Shown here: one piece after another, positions 26,687 through 38,287 of the stretch | Layout of the letters: each line of letters starts with the position of its first letter | Position numbering within the stretch: the first letter of the stretch is position 1 | Source of the DNA: Planctomycetota bacterium | GTDB lineage: Bacteria; Planctomycetota; GCA-002687715; DRQF01 | Assembly (NCBI GenBank): GCA_020639295.1 | Contig: JACKGY010000012.1 | Span: 1 to 64,000 of the forward strand | Reading direction: 5' to 3' | Length of the DNA: 64,000 nucleotides | Program-made: the position numbers and the translations under genes | Notes under the pieces: model-generated | Database searches by the model: none | What the model saw: the letters and a program-made list of their open reading frames with translations, nothing else | What the model was told of the DNA's origin: nothing

Positions 26687-27547
26687 TCAGAGAATAGGAG
26701 CATCGATCGGATCGGGCCAGGAGCTTTCGGTTGGTGGCCGCAAGGCGATGAGCGGTCCGAGCCGCGGATCGAAGCGCGGCCGGGTCGGGATGAGCGACAT
26801 CCCCGCCTCCTCGATGCGTCGGCGAAGCGCGTGGCGAAGGATCTCGGAGTTGGCGATCAGGCCGCCGTGGATCACCAGGGGAGCGGCCTCGAGGTCGGCG
26901 CCGCGCAGGAGTTCGTCGAGCAGGCCCGCCAGCTCGCGCGCGGCCTCCTCCAGCAGGCCACGGGCGTTCCAGTCGCCGGCGCGGGCCCGACGGTCCACCT
27001 CCGGGCAGCGCTCGACCGGACCGAGACTCGCGAGTTCCGGAAAGCGGGTCGCGGCGCGCCGGGCGAGCCAGTCGCCGCCGCCCGGGTCGCCCCCCATCGG
27101 CAGGGTGCCACCGACCCGATGGAGCTGACCCGCGCGATCACGGGCCACGGCGATGCTGCCGGTGCCGACGATCAGGATCACCACCTCCCCCTCCGGCCGC
27201 GCCGCCGCCAGAAGGGCCTCGGCGTCGCTCATCAGGGCGACGCGGTTGCCGAGCTGTGCCCGCAGGCCGACGTGAACCGCCAGGCGGGTGACGGCCTCGC
27301 CGACCCCGGCAAGGCCGCAGGCCACGCGATCGATCCGGTCGAACTCGGGCCGGCCGGGCCGCCGGCAGGGCGCCGCGAGATCGCGGACGATGCGTGCCAC
27401 CTCGGCCACCGTCCGCTCCGGACCGACCGTGTTGGGATTGACCCCGATCGGACGGGCCAGCGACTCGACCACCTCGCCCCCCATGACCAGGAAGGCCCGC
27501 AACCGCGAGCCGCCGCCGTCGACGGCGATGTCGTGACCGCGAGCCAT
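26687..27547 (-). CDS. BadF/BadG/BcrA/BcrD-type ASKHA ATPase, probably an N-acetylglucosamine-kinase-like sugar kinase
   Basis: 286 residues from the ATG at 27547, which overlaps the boxR stop as TGATG. The ASKHA phosphate loops are visible: DIAVDGGGSRLRAFLV at the N-terminus, EVVILIVGTGSIAVARD and RVGGTLPMGGDPGGGDWLARRA, then LVIHGGLIANSEIL. A Cys ligand pair as in benzoyl-CoA reductase activators is not evident, and length and motifs fit the GlcNAc-kinase branch better. Translational coupling to boxR may be coincidental or may link the kinase to the benzoyl-CoA regulator. Substrate unknown. Confidence 0.75.
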   Translation of the reverse strand: MARGHDIAVDGGGSRLRAFLVMGGEVVESLARPIGVNPNTVGPERTVAEVARIVRDLAAPCRRPGRPEFDRIDRVACGLAGVGEAVTRLAVHVGLRAQLGNRVALMSDAEALLAAARPEGEVVILIVGTGSIAVARDRAGQLHRVGGTLPMGGDPGGGDWLARRAATRFPELASLGPVERCPEVDRRARAGDWNARGLLEEAARELAGLLDELLRGADLEAAPLVIHGGLIANSEILRHALRRRIEEAGMSLIPTRPRFDPRLGPLIALRPPTESSWPDPIDAPIL

Positions 27548-28284
27548 CAGCCCAACGCCGCCAGGATGGCCGCGACCGCCCGCTCGGGGTCGTTGCTGGA
27601 GGTGTCGACCACCAGATGCGCGCGGGCATAGAGTGCCTCGCGCTCGCGCAGGAGCTGGGCCAGCTCTTCCTTGGCCCGGGGATGGGCGCTCATCGGCCGG
27701 AGGTCGCCCTGGGCGATGACCCGGTTCCAGTGGTCCTGGGCGCTGGCCCTGAGCCAGACCACGAAGGCGCTCTCGAGCAGGCGCTCGAAGCTGGCGGCCT
27801 GGGTCACCAGGGAGCCCCCGGTCGCCAGCACCGAGTCGCCGGCGCGCTCGAGGTAATCCTCGAGGGCTTCGCGTTCGAGCCGGTGATAGAGGGTCTCGCC
27901 GTGCAGGGAGAAGATCTGCGCCAGGGCGAGCCCGGAACGGTCGACGATGAGGCGGTCCAGCTCGAAGAAGGGCCGCTCCAAGCCCAGGGCCAGGCGCCGA
28001 CCGATGGTGGACTTGCCGGCGCCGCGGAGGCCGATCAGGGCCACCCGCCGGCCCTCGCTGCCGGCCAGCGGCAGGTCGCAGAGCCGCCCGAGGGGCATGC
28101 GCAGGGCCCGGGCGATGCCGGCCAGCTTGACGATCGAGGGGTTGGCGCGGCCGGCCTCCGCCTCGGTGAGGAAGCGGCGGGAGAGACGAGCGCGACTGGC
28201 CAGATCGGAGAGGCTCATTCCCTGCCGTTCGCGCTCCCGGCGGATGCGTCGCCCCAGCTCCATCTGTAGCCAATCGCGGGTCAT
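27547..28284 (-). CDS. boxR: BoxR, benzoyl-CoA-responsive transcriptional regulator (XRE domain fused to shikimate-kinase-like domain)
   Basis: 245 residues. Residues 10-70 are an XRE helix-turn-helix (MSLSDLASRARLSRRFLTEA, NPSIVKLAGIARAL). Residues 80-245 resemble shikimate kinase, with P-loop GLRGAGKSTIGRRLA, FFELDRLIVDRSGLALAQIF and ATGGSLV. This two-domain layout is diagnostic of BoxR/BzdR regulators, whose kinase-like domain binds benzoyl-CoA and which repress the box genes in its absence. The gene is divergent from boxC across 125 bases. It has no Shine-Dalgarno, and a TATAGT hexamer sits 6 bases before the ATG. A true AroK is unlikely because of the DNA-binding domain and the context. 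Confidence 0.93.
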   Translation of the reverse strand: MTRDWLQMELGRRIRRERERQGMSLSDLASRARLSRRFLTEAEAGRANPSIVKLAGIARALRMPLGRLCDLPLAGSEGRRVALIGLRGAGKSTIGRRLALGLERPFFELDRLIVDRSGLALAQIFSLHGETLYHRLEREALEDYLERAGDSVLATGGSLVTQAASFERLLESAFVVWLRASAQDHWNRVIAQGDLRPMSAHPRAKEELAQLLREREALYARAHLVVDTSSNDPERAVAAILAALG

Positions 28285-28286
28285 GC

Positions 28287-28302
28287 GAGCACTATACTGC
28301 TC
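28287..28302. promoter_or_regulatory. Inverted repeat over the boxR -10 box, candidate BoxR operator
   Basis: GAGCA-CTATAC-TGCTC covers the putative boxR -10 element and the first bases of its transcript. The word GCACTAT recurs at 28330-28336, overlapping the boxC -10 box. Both positions would let one regulator block both promoters. The match is structural and there is no binding evidence. Confidence 0.5.
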
Positions 28303-28318
28303 ACCTTGGCTTGATCAA
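28291..28318 (-). promoter_or_regulatory. Putative boxR promoter
   Basis: On the minus strand TTGATC (28318-28313) and TATAGT (28296-28291) are 16 bases apart. The -10 box ends 6 bases before the ATG, giving a leaderless or near-leaderless mRNA. Confidence 0.5.
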
Positions 28319-28339
28319 GGCGATTGTGTGCACTATGAT
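28311..28339 (+). promoter_or_regulatory. Putative boxC-boxB promoter
   Basis: TTGATC (28311-28316) and TATGAT (28334-28339) are 17 bases apart, a good housekeeping-sigma match. The -35 box shares the palindrome TTGATCAA with the divergent boxR promoter. The predicted leader is about 65 bases and includes AAGGAG before the GTG. Confidence 0.55.
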
Positions 28340-28409
28340 TCTCGACTCCGGCCGCGGAAGGGCGGACGGAGCCGACCCCGAACAAGCGAAGCCCACAAGG
28401 AGCAGGACC

Positions 28410-30050
<1,641 letters not shown>

Positions 30051-30053
30051 TCC

Positions 30054-31466
<1,413 letters not shown>

Positions 31467-31491
31467 GCCGGTCCGATCGACCGGGTGCATG

Positions 31492-31523
31492 AAGGGGGTC
31501 CCGTCTCGCGACGGGGCCCCTTT
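31492..31523 (+). terminator. Terminator of boxC-boxB
   Basis: AAGGGGGTCCCGTC pairs with GACGGGGCCCCTTT around a short TCGC loop, 25 bases after the boxB stop, followed by a CTTT-rich stretch. Confidence 0.7.
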
Positions 31524-31575
31524 CCTTTGCCGACCTCGGAGACTCCGACGCGGGCGTCGCGGGCCACACGGGTGC

Positions 31576-32808
31576 TCAGGGACGCAGGCGCTCCCGGCGC
31601 TCGACGAGAGCGCGGGCCACGCGATCACGGTCGGCCGCGGGAAGGCCGATCTCGACCAGGCGGTCGGGGAAGGGCTCGGAGCGCGCGACCAGGCGCGCGA
31701 GCATCTTCCTGACCGCCGGTTCGGCAAGTCCGTTGCGCCGGCCGAAGTCGATGAAGTCACGCGCCCGGAACTCGTCGTCCTTCAGACCGAGCTTCATCGC
31801 CATGCGTTGATCGAGGCCTCGGTAGGCCTGGGTCGAGAGCAGGTCGTAGGCCGGCGCGAGTTCGATGAGCCCGCTTGCGGGCGAGCGGCGCAGGCTGACG
31901 TTGCGCGCGTGCAGGTCGCCATTCCCGATGAGATAGCTGAAGGCGTAGAGCTCGAGGAAGCGCAGCTTCTCGACGATCGGAGCGCTGGCCTGCGCGTCGA
32001 TGCCCGCCATGATCTCCTGCGCGGCAATCCGATACTTGTCCGCCGGATAGCGGTCGAGAATCTGGCAGCCGTCTTCCTGGTGGCAGCGCTCGATCGCGCC
32101 CGCGTCGCCGGCGCGTCGTCGGTCGAAGCGGCTGACGAGGAGGCCTTCCTTTCCCCTGCCGTCCGCCACCAGCCGGACCTCCGCCGCCTTCAGGCCGCAG
32201 TCGCGGGCCATCCGCATGAAGAAGCCCTCGTTGGCGACCAGCTTCGGACGGTCGTGGGGATCGAGCTTCAGGATGTAGGAGGTGGTGCCGGACTTCGCCC
32301 GGACCGGGAGCGAGATCATCGCGGCCGAGAGCTTCTCCTGGACGCCGGGGATGCTGAGGTCGAGCGTCGTCGCCTCGGGATCGAGCGACTCCTGGAGCAG
32401 GGCGCCGAAGTCGAGGTCCTCCGGCCTCGAGAGATCGACGAGCTCGGTACGATCCTCGAGGACCTCGCCTTCGGGAACGACCGAGATGTCGCCGATGCAG
32501 TCGGAGCCGATCGCGGCCAGCAGGGAGAAGAGATCGTCGATCGAGGTCTTCACCTGCCGCACGAGCACGCTCAGGCGCAAGCCCTCGGGAAGGAGTCCGG
32601 CGAAGAAGGGGTGGAGGTTGATGCCTCGAGTGATGACCGACCGGCGGGTCGGCGGGATCGCGAAGGCCACTCCTCGAATGGCATCGCGGGGGTAGTCGTC
32701 GCGATAACGGAACTCGGAGCCCTCGCGGTTGCGAAGCAGGAGACCGGCTCGCTCCCGGCCCACGAAGACATCGAGCCGATCAGTCTCGACCGCGCGCATC
32801 GCCGGCAT
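31576..32808 (-). CDS. hipA: HipA-family serine/threonine kinase toxin
   Basis: 410 residues from the ATG at 32808 (an alternative ATG is at 32799), overlapping the end of the antitoxin gene by 29 bases. HipA features appear in order: DRLDVFVGRERAGLL, HPFFAGLLPEG, LSIPGVQEKLSAA, YILKLDP, NEGFFMRMARDCGL, VSRFDRR, EDGCQIL, catalytic loop GNGDLHARNVSL and metal-binding APAYDLLST. HipA kinases phosphorylate glutamyl-tRNA synthetase or related targets and induce dormancy. With the upstream XRE gene it forms a type II toxin-antitoxin pair. Confidence 0.93.
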   Translation of the reverse strand: MPAMRAVETDRLDVFVGRERAGLLLRNREGSEFRYRDDYPRDAIRGVAFAIPPTRRSVITRGINLHPFFAGLLPEGLRLSVLVRQVKTSIDDLFSLLAAIGSDCIGDISVVPEGEVLEDRTELVDLSRPEDLDFGALLQESLDPEATTLDLSIPGVQEKLSAAMISLPVRAKSGTTSYILKLDPHDRPKLVANEGFFMRMARDCGLKAAEVRLVADGRGKEGLLVSRFDRRRAGDAGAIERCHQEDGCQILDRYPADKYRIAAQEIMAGIDAQASAPIVEKLRFLELYAFSYLIGNGDLHARNVSLRRSPASGLIELAPAYDLLSTQAYRGLDQRMAMKLGLKDDEFRARDFIDFGRRNGLAEPAVRKMLARLVARSEPFPDRLVEIGLPAADRDRVARALVERRERLRP

Positions 32809-33031
32809 CCGCGACCAGTCCCTGTCCCGGTTCGATCCTGAACCGGAGCCCCAGAACACGCATCAAGGCGAGGAGCTTGTCGAGACGGAGCGTGGCCTTG
32901 CCTTTCTCCGCCTGGAGAACGAAGAGGCGGCCGCAACCGGCGAGATCGCCGAGCTGCTGCTGGCTCAGGCCTAGGAGTTTCCGCCGGCGCCGCAGCGCCG
33001 CTCCGAGGCGATCGTGATCGGGGTCGGCCAT
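32780..33031 (-). CDS. hipB: HipB-type XRE antitoxin
   Basis: 83 residues from the ATG at 33031 (MADPDHDRLG). The helix-turn-helix covers residues about 8-60 (LGAALRRRRKLLGLSQQQLGDLAGCGRLFVLQAEKGKATLRLDKL), followed by the usual HipB beta segment LMRVLGLRFRIEP. The 3' end overlaps hipA, so the pair is translationally coupled. Expected to neutralise HipA and repress its own operon; palindromes upstream are the likely sites. Confidence 0.9.
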   Translation of the reverse strand: MADPDHDRLGAALRRRRKLLGLSQQQLGDLAGCGRLFVLQAEKGKATLRLDKLLALMRVLGLRFRIEPGQGLVADAGDARGRD

Positions 33032-33100
33032 GACGAGAAGTCCGTGATCGAATACAGCTGATGGGATTCTCGGCCGGAGGGAGGCGAGATTCAATGAAAA

Positions 33101-33116
33101 GTATTCGATCGCATTC
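33101..33116. promoter_or_regulatory. Imperfect palindrome upstream of hipBA, candidate HipB operator
   Basis: GTATTCGATCGCATTC, symmetrical at 10 of the central 12 positions around CGATCG, 70 bases before hipB. Its centre is 62 bases from the perfect palindrome at 33162. The half-site TATTCGATC occurs again at about 33046-33056. Confidence 0.5.
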
Positions 33117-33161
33117 TTTTCAGGCGAAGAATGCCGACCAAAGTGGGACTGACGGGGCCAA

Positions 33162-33179
33162 TGCATGCGATCGCATGCA
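33162..33179. promoter_or_regulatory. Perfect 18-bp palindrome upstream of hipBA
   Basis: TGCATGCGATCGCATGCA is fully self-complementary and shares the CGATCG core with the second site at 33101. It lies in the only intergenic space before hipBA, downstream of the MGMT-like gene stop. The best explanation is an antitoxin operator. Confidence 0.6.
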
Positions 33180-33199
33180 GGTCGAGTGGCGATCGGCCT

Positions 33200-33673
33200 T
33201 CAATCGCCGAGGTCGGCGAGCTTCGTCGCGTAGTCCTTGACGAAGAGGCGCTTGCCCCGGGCGACGATCTCGTGGCCTTCGGCTTCGAGGCGACGGCGCT
33301 GCCCATCGAGCCCGCCAGGGTACTTCTCGTTGATCTCGCCCCTCGCCTTCAGGCTGCGCCAGTAGGGCGTGATCCGCGTCTTGCCCTCGGCCTCGTCCTC
33401 GCCGGCCGCGCCCGCCGCGATCCGCGCGTGGATACCGGTGACGATGGGACAGACCATGGTGGCGCCGTGGCGGGCGGCGAGTCGTCCACGGATCTCGTTG
33501 ATGGTGGTGAGTCGTCCCTTCTTCACCCGCCGCATCAGGGCGTCGATCTCGCGGGCCGAGGGGATGAGGATGGTCCCCTCGCCGAAACGGTCGCGCATCT
33601 TGCCCTCGAGAGGCTCGACGCGGGGCAAGCCCCGGTCGTCGGCCAGCTTCTCGCGGCAGCTCTTCCTGGCCAT
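33200..33673 (-). CDS. Conserved MGMT-family-like protein lacking the PCHR active site
   Basis: 157 residues. The segment KGRLTTINEIRGRLAARHGATMVCPIVTGIHARIAA resembles the winged-helix DNA-binding part of O6-alkylguanine transferases, followed by TRITPYWRSLKARGEINEKYPGG, a pattern I know from proteins annotated as MGMT family. The methyl-acceptor motif PCHR is absent, so true alkyltransferase activity is doubtful; a non-enzymatic alkyltransferase-like role is possible. Last of four closely spaced minus-strand genes (16 bases after MOSC). Confidence 0.6.
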   Translation of the reverse strand: MARKSCREKLADDRGLPRVEPLEGKMRDRFGEGTILIPSAREIDALMRRVKKGRLTTINEIRGRLAARHGATMVCPIVTGIHARIAAGAAGEDEAEGKTRITPYWRSLKARGEINEKYPGGLDGQRRRLEAEGHEIVARGKRLFVKDYATKLADLGD

Positions 33674-33689
33674 GCCGGACTCCTCGGTC

Positions 33690-34229
33690 TCAGACCGGCG
33701 CGAGGGGCTCGTGCGGCCCCTCCGGCGGAATCACCTCGATCGGATCACCGGGTCGGACGACGCCGTCCCGGAGCACGATCGCCATCACGCCCGCCTTGCG
33801 GACGAGCGAACCGTCGGCCGCGCGCTCGAGCACCGCGGCCTGGAGGCCGGGCAGGAAGTCGTCGAGCTGTTGGCAGGGATTGCGCAGGCCGCTGATCTCG
33901 ACCTCGGCCTCGGCACCGAGCCGGAGCCTGGTGCCGCGTCCGAGCGCGAGCAGATCGATGCCGCGCGTGCTCAGGTTCTCGCCGAGCTGGCCGGGCGCCA
34001 CCGCGAAGCCACGGGCCGCGAGGTCGTCGAGAAGCTCGGCCTGGATCAGATGGACCTGACGGAGATTCGGTTGTTCCGCATCGGCCCGAACCCGCGAACG
34101 ATGCCGGACCCGGCCACCGGCATGCGCATCGCCCTCGACGCCGAGCCCGCTCAGGAGGCGGATCTCGCGCTGCGGAGTCTTGCTGAAGGAGTGGACCGCG
34201 CTCAGCGCCACCGCCAGGACCTCGGCCAT
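33690..34229 (-). CDS. MOSC domain-containing protein
   Basis: 179 residues from the ATG at 34229. MOSC signatures: SFSKTPQREIRLLSGLGVEGDAHAG, NLRQVHLIQAELLDDL, PGQLGENLSTRGIDLLALG, EISGLRNPCQQLDDF and the C-terminal RDGVVRPGDPIEV. MOSC proteins bind the molybdenum cofactor or carry sulfur; stand-alone members often act in detoxification or reduction of N-hydroxylated compounds. The conserved Cys of RNPCQQ is present. It lies 16 bases below the 118-residue conserved gene. Confidence 0.88.
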   Translation of the reverse strand: MAEVLAVALSAVHSFSKTPQREIRLLSGLGVEGDAHAGGRVRHRSRVRADAEQPNLRQVHLIQAELLDDLAARGFAVAPGQLGENLSTRGIDLLALGRGTRLRLGAEAEVEISGLRNPCQQLDDFLPGLQAAVLERAADGSLVRKAGVMAIVLRDGVVRPGDPIEVIPPEGPHEPLAPV

Positions 34230-34245
34230 CAGTGGACCGGAGCCA

Positions 34246-34602
34246 TCAGATCTCGGCGGCGCCGCTGGCGCGTTCGCCCGTCGCGGCTTTCCACTTCTGC
34301 ATCCAGGCTTCCCAGGAGCGGCCGTCGGCCATGTCGCGACCGGTGAAGCGGAGGGCCCGGATCTGGCCCACCTCGAGGCGCCGGGCCGGCGCGCTCTCCT
34401 GGTTGGGATAGATCTCGATGAAGGGTGGCACCGCGTGGAAGTCGCGGTTGAACAGGTAGCCTTCGAGGGTCTCGCCGCTGGCGAGTTCGCAGGTGACGTC
34501 GCCGCGGTAGTCGAAGGCCTTCTCGAGGGCCGCGTGCAGGGCGACTTCATCGCCGAGGTCGGGAACCCAACCTTCGAGGCTTCTCTTCTTCTCTTCAGTC
34601 AT
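34246..34602 (-). CDS. Conserved small protein of unknown function next to hpnH
   Basis: 118 residues, no signal or membrane segment. The central part (AFDYRGDVTCELASGETLEGYLFNRDF, then FIEIYPNQESAPARRLEVGQIRALRFTGRDMA) looks like a small beta-barrel of the type that binds nucleic acid or lipid headgroups, and the C-terminus (WEAWMQKWKA) is helical. It lies 16 bases after hpnH. I believe similar genes accompany hpnH in other genomes, but cannot verify that here. No function assigned. Confidence 0.7.
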   Translation of the reverse strand: MTEEKKRSLEGWVPDLGDEVALHAALEKAFDYRGDVTCELASGETLEGYLFNRDFHAVPPFIEIYPNQESAPARRLEVGQIRALRFTGRDMADGRSWEAWMQKWKAATGERASGAAEI

Positions 34603-34618
34603 CGACCGACTCCTCCCA

Positions 34619-35632
34619 TCAGCGGGAGAACATGGCCTTGATGGTCCGGAACAGCCCGGCAGGAGAGCTGAAGGTGTCGTCCACGGCCGTGGCCTCGTAG
34701 CCGGAATGCACCATGCAGTTGGCGCATTTGTCGTTGTTGGTGTGGCCGTAGCGATCCCATTCGGTCTCGCGCATCAGCTGATCGAAGCTCTGGGCGTAAC
34801 CCTCCTGCAGGAGGTAGCAGGGCTTCTGCCAGCCGAAGACATTGTAGGTCGGGTTGCCCCAGGGTGTGCAGTGGTATTCCACCTGCCCCTGCAGGAACTT
34901 GAGGAAGAGGGGCGAGTGGTTGAAGCGCCAGCTCTTCTTGGCCTTGGCGAAGACCCGGCTGAACAGCTGGCGGGTCCGCTCCCGCCCCAGGAAGCTCGCC
35001 TGGTCGGGCGCTTTGTCGTAGCTGTAGCCGGGCGAGAGCATCATGCCCTCGACGCCCAGCTCCATCATCTCGTCGAAGAAGGCGCGGACCTTCTCGGGGT
35101 CGCTGCCATCGAAGAGCGTGGTGTTCGTGGTGACGCGGAAACCCTTGTCCAGGGCCAACTTGATGGCGTCGTAGGCCTTGTCGAAGACGCCCTCGCGGCA
35201 GACCGCGAAGTCGTGCTCCTCCCGGGAGCCATCCATGTGCACGCTGAAGGTCAGGTACTTGGAAGGCTGATACTCGCCGGCCTCGAGCTTCTCGCGCAGG
35301 AGGATGGCGTTGGTACAGAGGTAGACGTACTTCCGGCGCTCGACCAGTCCCCGGACGATCTCGGGCATGCGCGGATGCATCAGGGGCTCGCCACCGGGGA
35401 TCGAGACCACGGGCGCGCCGCAGTCCTCGACCGCCTTGAAGCAGTCCTCGGGGCTCAGGTCCCGCTTCAGGACATGGGCGGGATACTGGATCTTGCCGCA
35501 GCCGGCGCAGGCCAGGTTGCAGCGGAAGAGGGGCTCCAGCATCAGGACCAGGGGGTAGCGCTTCCGCCTGAGGAGCTTCTGCTTGAGGATGTAACTGCTG
35601 ACCGTCCAGACCTGTGAGATCGGCACCGACAT
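34619..35632 (-). CDS. hpnH: HpnH, adenosyl-hopene transferase (radical SAM)
   Basis: 337 residues, normal length. The radical SAM Cys motif is CNLACAGCGKIQYP near residue 40, with SIPGGEPLMHP and the family-typical GMMLSPGYSYDKAPDQASFL; the tail has CANCMVHSGYEA. HpnH joins the 5'-deoxyadenosyl radical to diploptene, the first step to extended C35 hopanoids. The start MSVPISQVWTVSSYILKQ matches family N-termini. First gene of the unit hpnH / 118-residue protein / MOSC / MGMT-like; no other hpn gene is in the window. Confidence 0.96.
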   Translation of the reverse strand: MSVPISQVWTVSSYILKQKLLRRKRYPLVLMLEPLFRCNLACAGCGKIQYPAHVLKRDLSPEDCFKAVEDCGAPVVSIPGGEPLMHPRMPEIVRGLVERRKYVYLCTNAILLREKLEAGEYQPSKYLTFSVHMDGSREEHDFAVCREGVFDKAYDAIKLALDKGFRVTTNTTLFDGSDPEKVRAFFDEMMELGVEGMMLSPGYSYDKAPDQASFLGRERTRQLFSRVFAKAKKSWRFNHSPLFLKFLQGQVEYHCTPWGNPTYNVFGWQKPCYLLQEGYAQSFDQLMRETEWDRYGHTNNDKCANCMVHSGYEATAVDDTFSSPAGLFRTIKAMFSR

Positions 35633-35812
35633 CGTCGCGCCCCTTCATCGCGTGGCAAGTGCCGGCCCGGAGTGACCGGCCCGCTATGGTAGGTCCCGAT
35701 CCTCCCTGCTCAAGCCGGGATCGACCTTTGACCAGCAGGCCGAGTCGCCGGGCCCAGGGCGCGGACCGGAAGGACTATTAAGTACTTACATGTACTGGCC
35801 TCTCGACAATTC

Positions 35813-35828
35813 TGGGGTGAATTCCCCA
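35813..35828. promoter_or_regulatory. Inverted repeat TGGGG-TGAATT-CCCCA
   Basis: Five-base arms around a six-base centre, in a relatively AT-rich stretch about 195 bases before the response regulator start. Could be an operator or part of the promoter. Confidence 0.35.
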
Positions 35829-35890
35829 TAGCCAGTCGAAGGACCAGAAGCATAGGATTGCGTTTGAGTAAGGAAGGACTGAGCATTTCT

Positions 35891-35907
35891 CTAGGCCATC
35901 GGCCTAG
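35891..35907 (+). promoter_or_regulatory. Perfect hairpin CTAGGCC-ATC-GGCCTAG in the regulator leader
   Basis: Seven-base perfect arms with a three-base loop, 116 bases before the ATG at 36023. It is either a leader RNA hairpin or a dyad operator for a dimeric regulator. Confidence 0.45.
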
Positions 35908-36022
35908 TCAAGTTGCGCAGGAGAAGCCGCAGGTCAAGACGGGGGGTATGCCCGATCGAGTCGGAGCTCGATCAGGTCGAGAACTAGGCGGCGCTTGGGG
36001 GGGCGCCGAGGGAGGCGTAGAG

Positions 36023-36643
36023 ATGGTCAGCAACACGGTAGTCGTGGCGGACCAGGACGAGATCTTCTGCGAGGGCTTCGCCACTGTGCTGGCGCGCTCC
36101 GGACGATATCAGGTCCTGGCAAGCGCCCATGACGACGCAAGCCTCATCGAGGCGATCAGGGCCCACCGCCCACGCATGGTCATCCTGGACCAGCGGCTCG
36201 CGGTGGCGGGCGTCGACCAGGTCCAGGCGGCGATTCCCAGTGCCCGCATCATCCTGATGAGTCCGGAGCGCGCGCCAGCCCGCCCCGCGGCTCCGGCAGC
36301 AGGCATCCTGTCCAAGAGCCAGGATGCCCGATCGATGATGGAGGCCCTGGACCTGATCGCCGACAATCGTCCGGTGGTGATCGACGAGATCGGTCGCAAA
36401 CGCCCCCGGGTGAATCGGCACCCCATCCCGGGCCCGCAGGCCCTGGCGAAGTTGTCGCCGAGAGAACGCCAGGTCCTCGAGTTCGTCGCCGCCAGCTACA
36501 CGTCGAAGGAGATCGCCGAGACCCTGGGCATCACCCAGCGAACGGTCGAGGTCCATCGGCACCACATGCTGAAGAAGCTCGGCGTGCGCGGCGTCGCCGA
36601 TCTGGTGAAGTTCGCGATCCGCGCCGGCATCACCGAGATCTGA
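36023..36643 (+). CDS. LuxR/NarL-type response regulator
   Basis: 206 residues from the ATG at 36023, preceded by GGGAGG. Residues 1-115 are a receiver: VVVADQDEIFCEGF (acidic pocket), MVILDQRL (phospho-acceptor Asp), IILMSPER (Ser in the switch position) and GILSKSQ (conserved Lys). Residues 135-206 are a LuxR helix-turn-helix: LSPRERQVLEFVAASYTSKEIAETLGITQRTVEVHRHHMLKKLGV. No sensor kinase is adjacent, so it is an orphan regulator. Its long leader has a perfect hairpin. Targets unknown. Confidence 0.92.
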   Translation: MVSNTVVVADQDEIFCEGFATVLARSGRYQVLASAHDDASLIEAIRAHRPRMVILDQRLAVAGVDQVQAAIPSARIILMSPERAPARPAAPAAGILSKSQDARSMMEALDLIADNRPVVIDEIGRKRPRVNRHPIPGPQALAKLSPRERQVLEFVAASYTSKEIAETLGITQRTVEVHRHHMLKKLGVRGVADLVKFAIRAGITEI

Positions 36644-36651
36644 GGTCGATC

Positions 36652-36690
36652 CGGGCCGGCGTCACGCCCCTCTCGGGCGATCCCGGCCCG
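36652..36690 (+). terminator. Hairpin downstream of the response regulator
   Basis: CGGGCCGG pairs with CCGGCCCG, starting 8 bases after the stop; no T tract. Confidence 0.4.
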
Positions 36691-36835
36691 CCCGACACGA
36701 AGGCGACGGAGACCGCCCAGGCGTCATCGATGGCCACGGAGCTGGACAAGCCAACCGGCCTCACTACCCTTCCATCTATCAGCCGAGCGCCGCGATCCGC
36801 GGCCTCCGTCCTTCGATGGCAGGAGCAAGTAGTCC

Positions 36836-38287
<1,452 letters not shown>

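Larger units (their letters stand above)
35633..36022. other. Intergenic region of 390 bases between hpnH and the response regulator
   Basis: It is less GC-rich than its surroundings at 35770-35890. TACCAT on the minus strand (35691-35686) is a possible hpnH -10 box. Two inverted repeats precede the regulator and are entered separately. A frame from 35858 is open into the regulator but encodes no domain and is probably leader. Confidence 0.45.

Noticed and set aside
26687..27547. Benzoyl-CoA reductase activator (BcrA/BadF proper)
   Set aside because: No Cys ligand pair is apparent, no reductase subunits are nearby, and the adjacent pathway is the aerobic box route.
27547..28284. Shikimate kinase AroK
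   Set aside because: The N-terminal XRE DNA-binding domain and divergent position to boxC identify it as BoxR.
33200..33673. Functional O6-methylguanine-DNA methyltransferase
   Set aside because: The PCHR acceptor motif is missing.
35858..36022. N-terminal extension of the response regulator
   Set aside because: The 55 extra residues lack conserved features; the ATG at 36023 has a GGGAGG site and begins the receiver domain directly.
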